From Clostridia bacterium (GTDB lineage Bacteria; Bacillota; Clostridia; Oscillospirales; CAG-272), in NCBI GenBank assembly GCA_017625755.1, contig JAGAKG010000051.1, positions 1 to 63,246 of the forward strand: 63,246 nucleotides of DNA, written 5' to 3'. A program made the position numbers and the translations under genes. The notes under the pieces were generated by a model. That model made no database searches. It saw only the letters and a program-made list of their open reading frames with translations, and was not told where the DNA came from. The first letter of the stretch is position 1; each line of letters opens with the position of its first letter. This document shows, piece after piece, positions 63,186 through 63,246 of the stretch.

Positions 63186-63191
63186 TATAAT
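63186..63191 (+). promoter_or_regulatory. Possible -10 box of the element's gene
   Basis: TATAAT 51 bp before the ATG, without a clear -35. If used, the transcript would lack the left arm of the inverted repeat and leave the ribosome binding site free. Confidence 0.35.
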
Positions 63192-63241
63192 AAAGTTGGT
63201 CTGCCAACCAAACAATAAAAACATCAAAGGAGGATCAAGTA

Positions 63242-63246
63242 ATGAA
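63242..63246 (+). CDS. Start of a gene truncated by the window edge
   Basis: ATG at 63242-63244 is placed 8 bases after aaaggagg (63226-63233), an ideal ribosome binding site. Only the start codon and two bases are inside the window, so the product cannot be named; a transposase is likely from context. Confidence 0.5.

Larger units (their letters stand above)
63121..63246 (+). mobile_element. Left end of a probable insertion sequence, cut by the window edge
   Basis: A perfect 9-bp hairpin ccaccagca-g-tgctggtgg (63121-63139) is followed by 34 bp, then a 13-bp inverted repeat cctcctttgatgt (63174-63186) / acatcaaaggagg (63221-63233) whose right arm contains the ribosome binding site. A subterminal hairpin next to a sequestered start region is the pattern of IS200/IS605-type elements; without the transposase the family is not certain. 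Confidence 0.5.

Overview
The window looks like a chromosome segment from an anaerobic, endospore-forming Bacillota of class Clostridia; the overall gene set resembles gut Oscillospirales-type clostridia (inference). Pointers seen directly are the gpr-spoIIP sporulation pair, a six-gene RNF complex, MecA, the rpmH-rnpA-yidD-yidC-jag block, a clostridial single-chain PurL, and three riboswitches (FMN, ZTP, lysine). Most genes are on the + strand, tightly spaced, with moderately GC-rich coding DNA. Many promoters share the form TTGxxx-17-TGnTATAAT. No rRNA, tRNA or CRISPR array was recognised.

Layout. 1-4.1 kb: rpsG-fusA-tuf translation operon. 4.1-5.0 kb: FMN riboswitch and the riboflavin transporter ribU. 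5.2-14.9 kb: popT (DUF368), metK, recD2, comF, mreB, pepD and a secreted metallo-beta-lactamase-fold protein. 15.0-18.1 kb: rpmH-rnpA-yidD-yidC-jag, with a 25-codon ORF wedged before yidC. 18.2-27.5 kb: a purine operon, purE-purM-purN-purO-purV-purD-purL, behind a ZTP riboswitch; the usual bifunctional PurH is replaced by two separate proteins. 27.5-31.0 kb: hairpin repeats, then on the - strand an XRE/S24 regulator, spoIIP and gpr. 31.2-33.1 kb: a lone peptide-binding lipoprotein.

33.2-37.6 kb (- strand) is a conspicuously AT-rich accessory island of five overlapping or abutting genes: a PnuC-like transporter, a SAM methyltransferase, a multi-pass membrane protein, a U32-family protein with a C-terminal cysteine cluster, and a SLOG(MoCo-carrier-like)-HisG-like fusion. 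I do not recognise this combination, and it is the best candidate for an undescribed system; small-molecule or nucleotide chemistry is the most likely theme.

37.8-47.7 kb: a glycosyltransferase, mecA, a nuclease-helicase fusion, an aminotransferase, a GDT1-type metal exporter, a radical-SAM protein, pgk and tpiA. 47.7-48.2 kb: an unusual chain of hairpins joined by a common linker, next to queA. 49.3-51.4 kb: a lysine riboswitch with dapA-dapB. 51.4-52.3 kb: ribF. 52.6-57.6 kb: rnfCDGEAB behind a consensus promoter, followed by a GH32-like protein with altered active-site motifs. 59.4-63.0 kb: divergent pncB and nadE (NAD salvage). The last 130 bp appear to be the left part of a mobile element whose ribosome binding site is buried in an inverted repeat; its gene is cut by the window edge.
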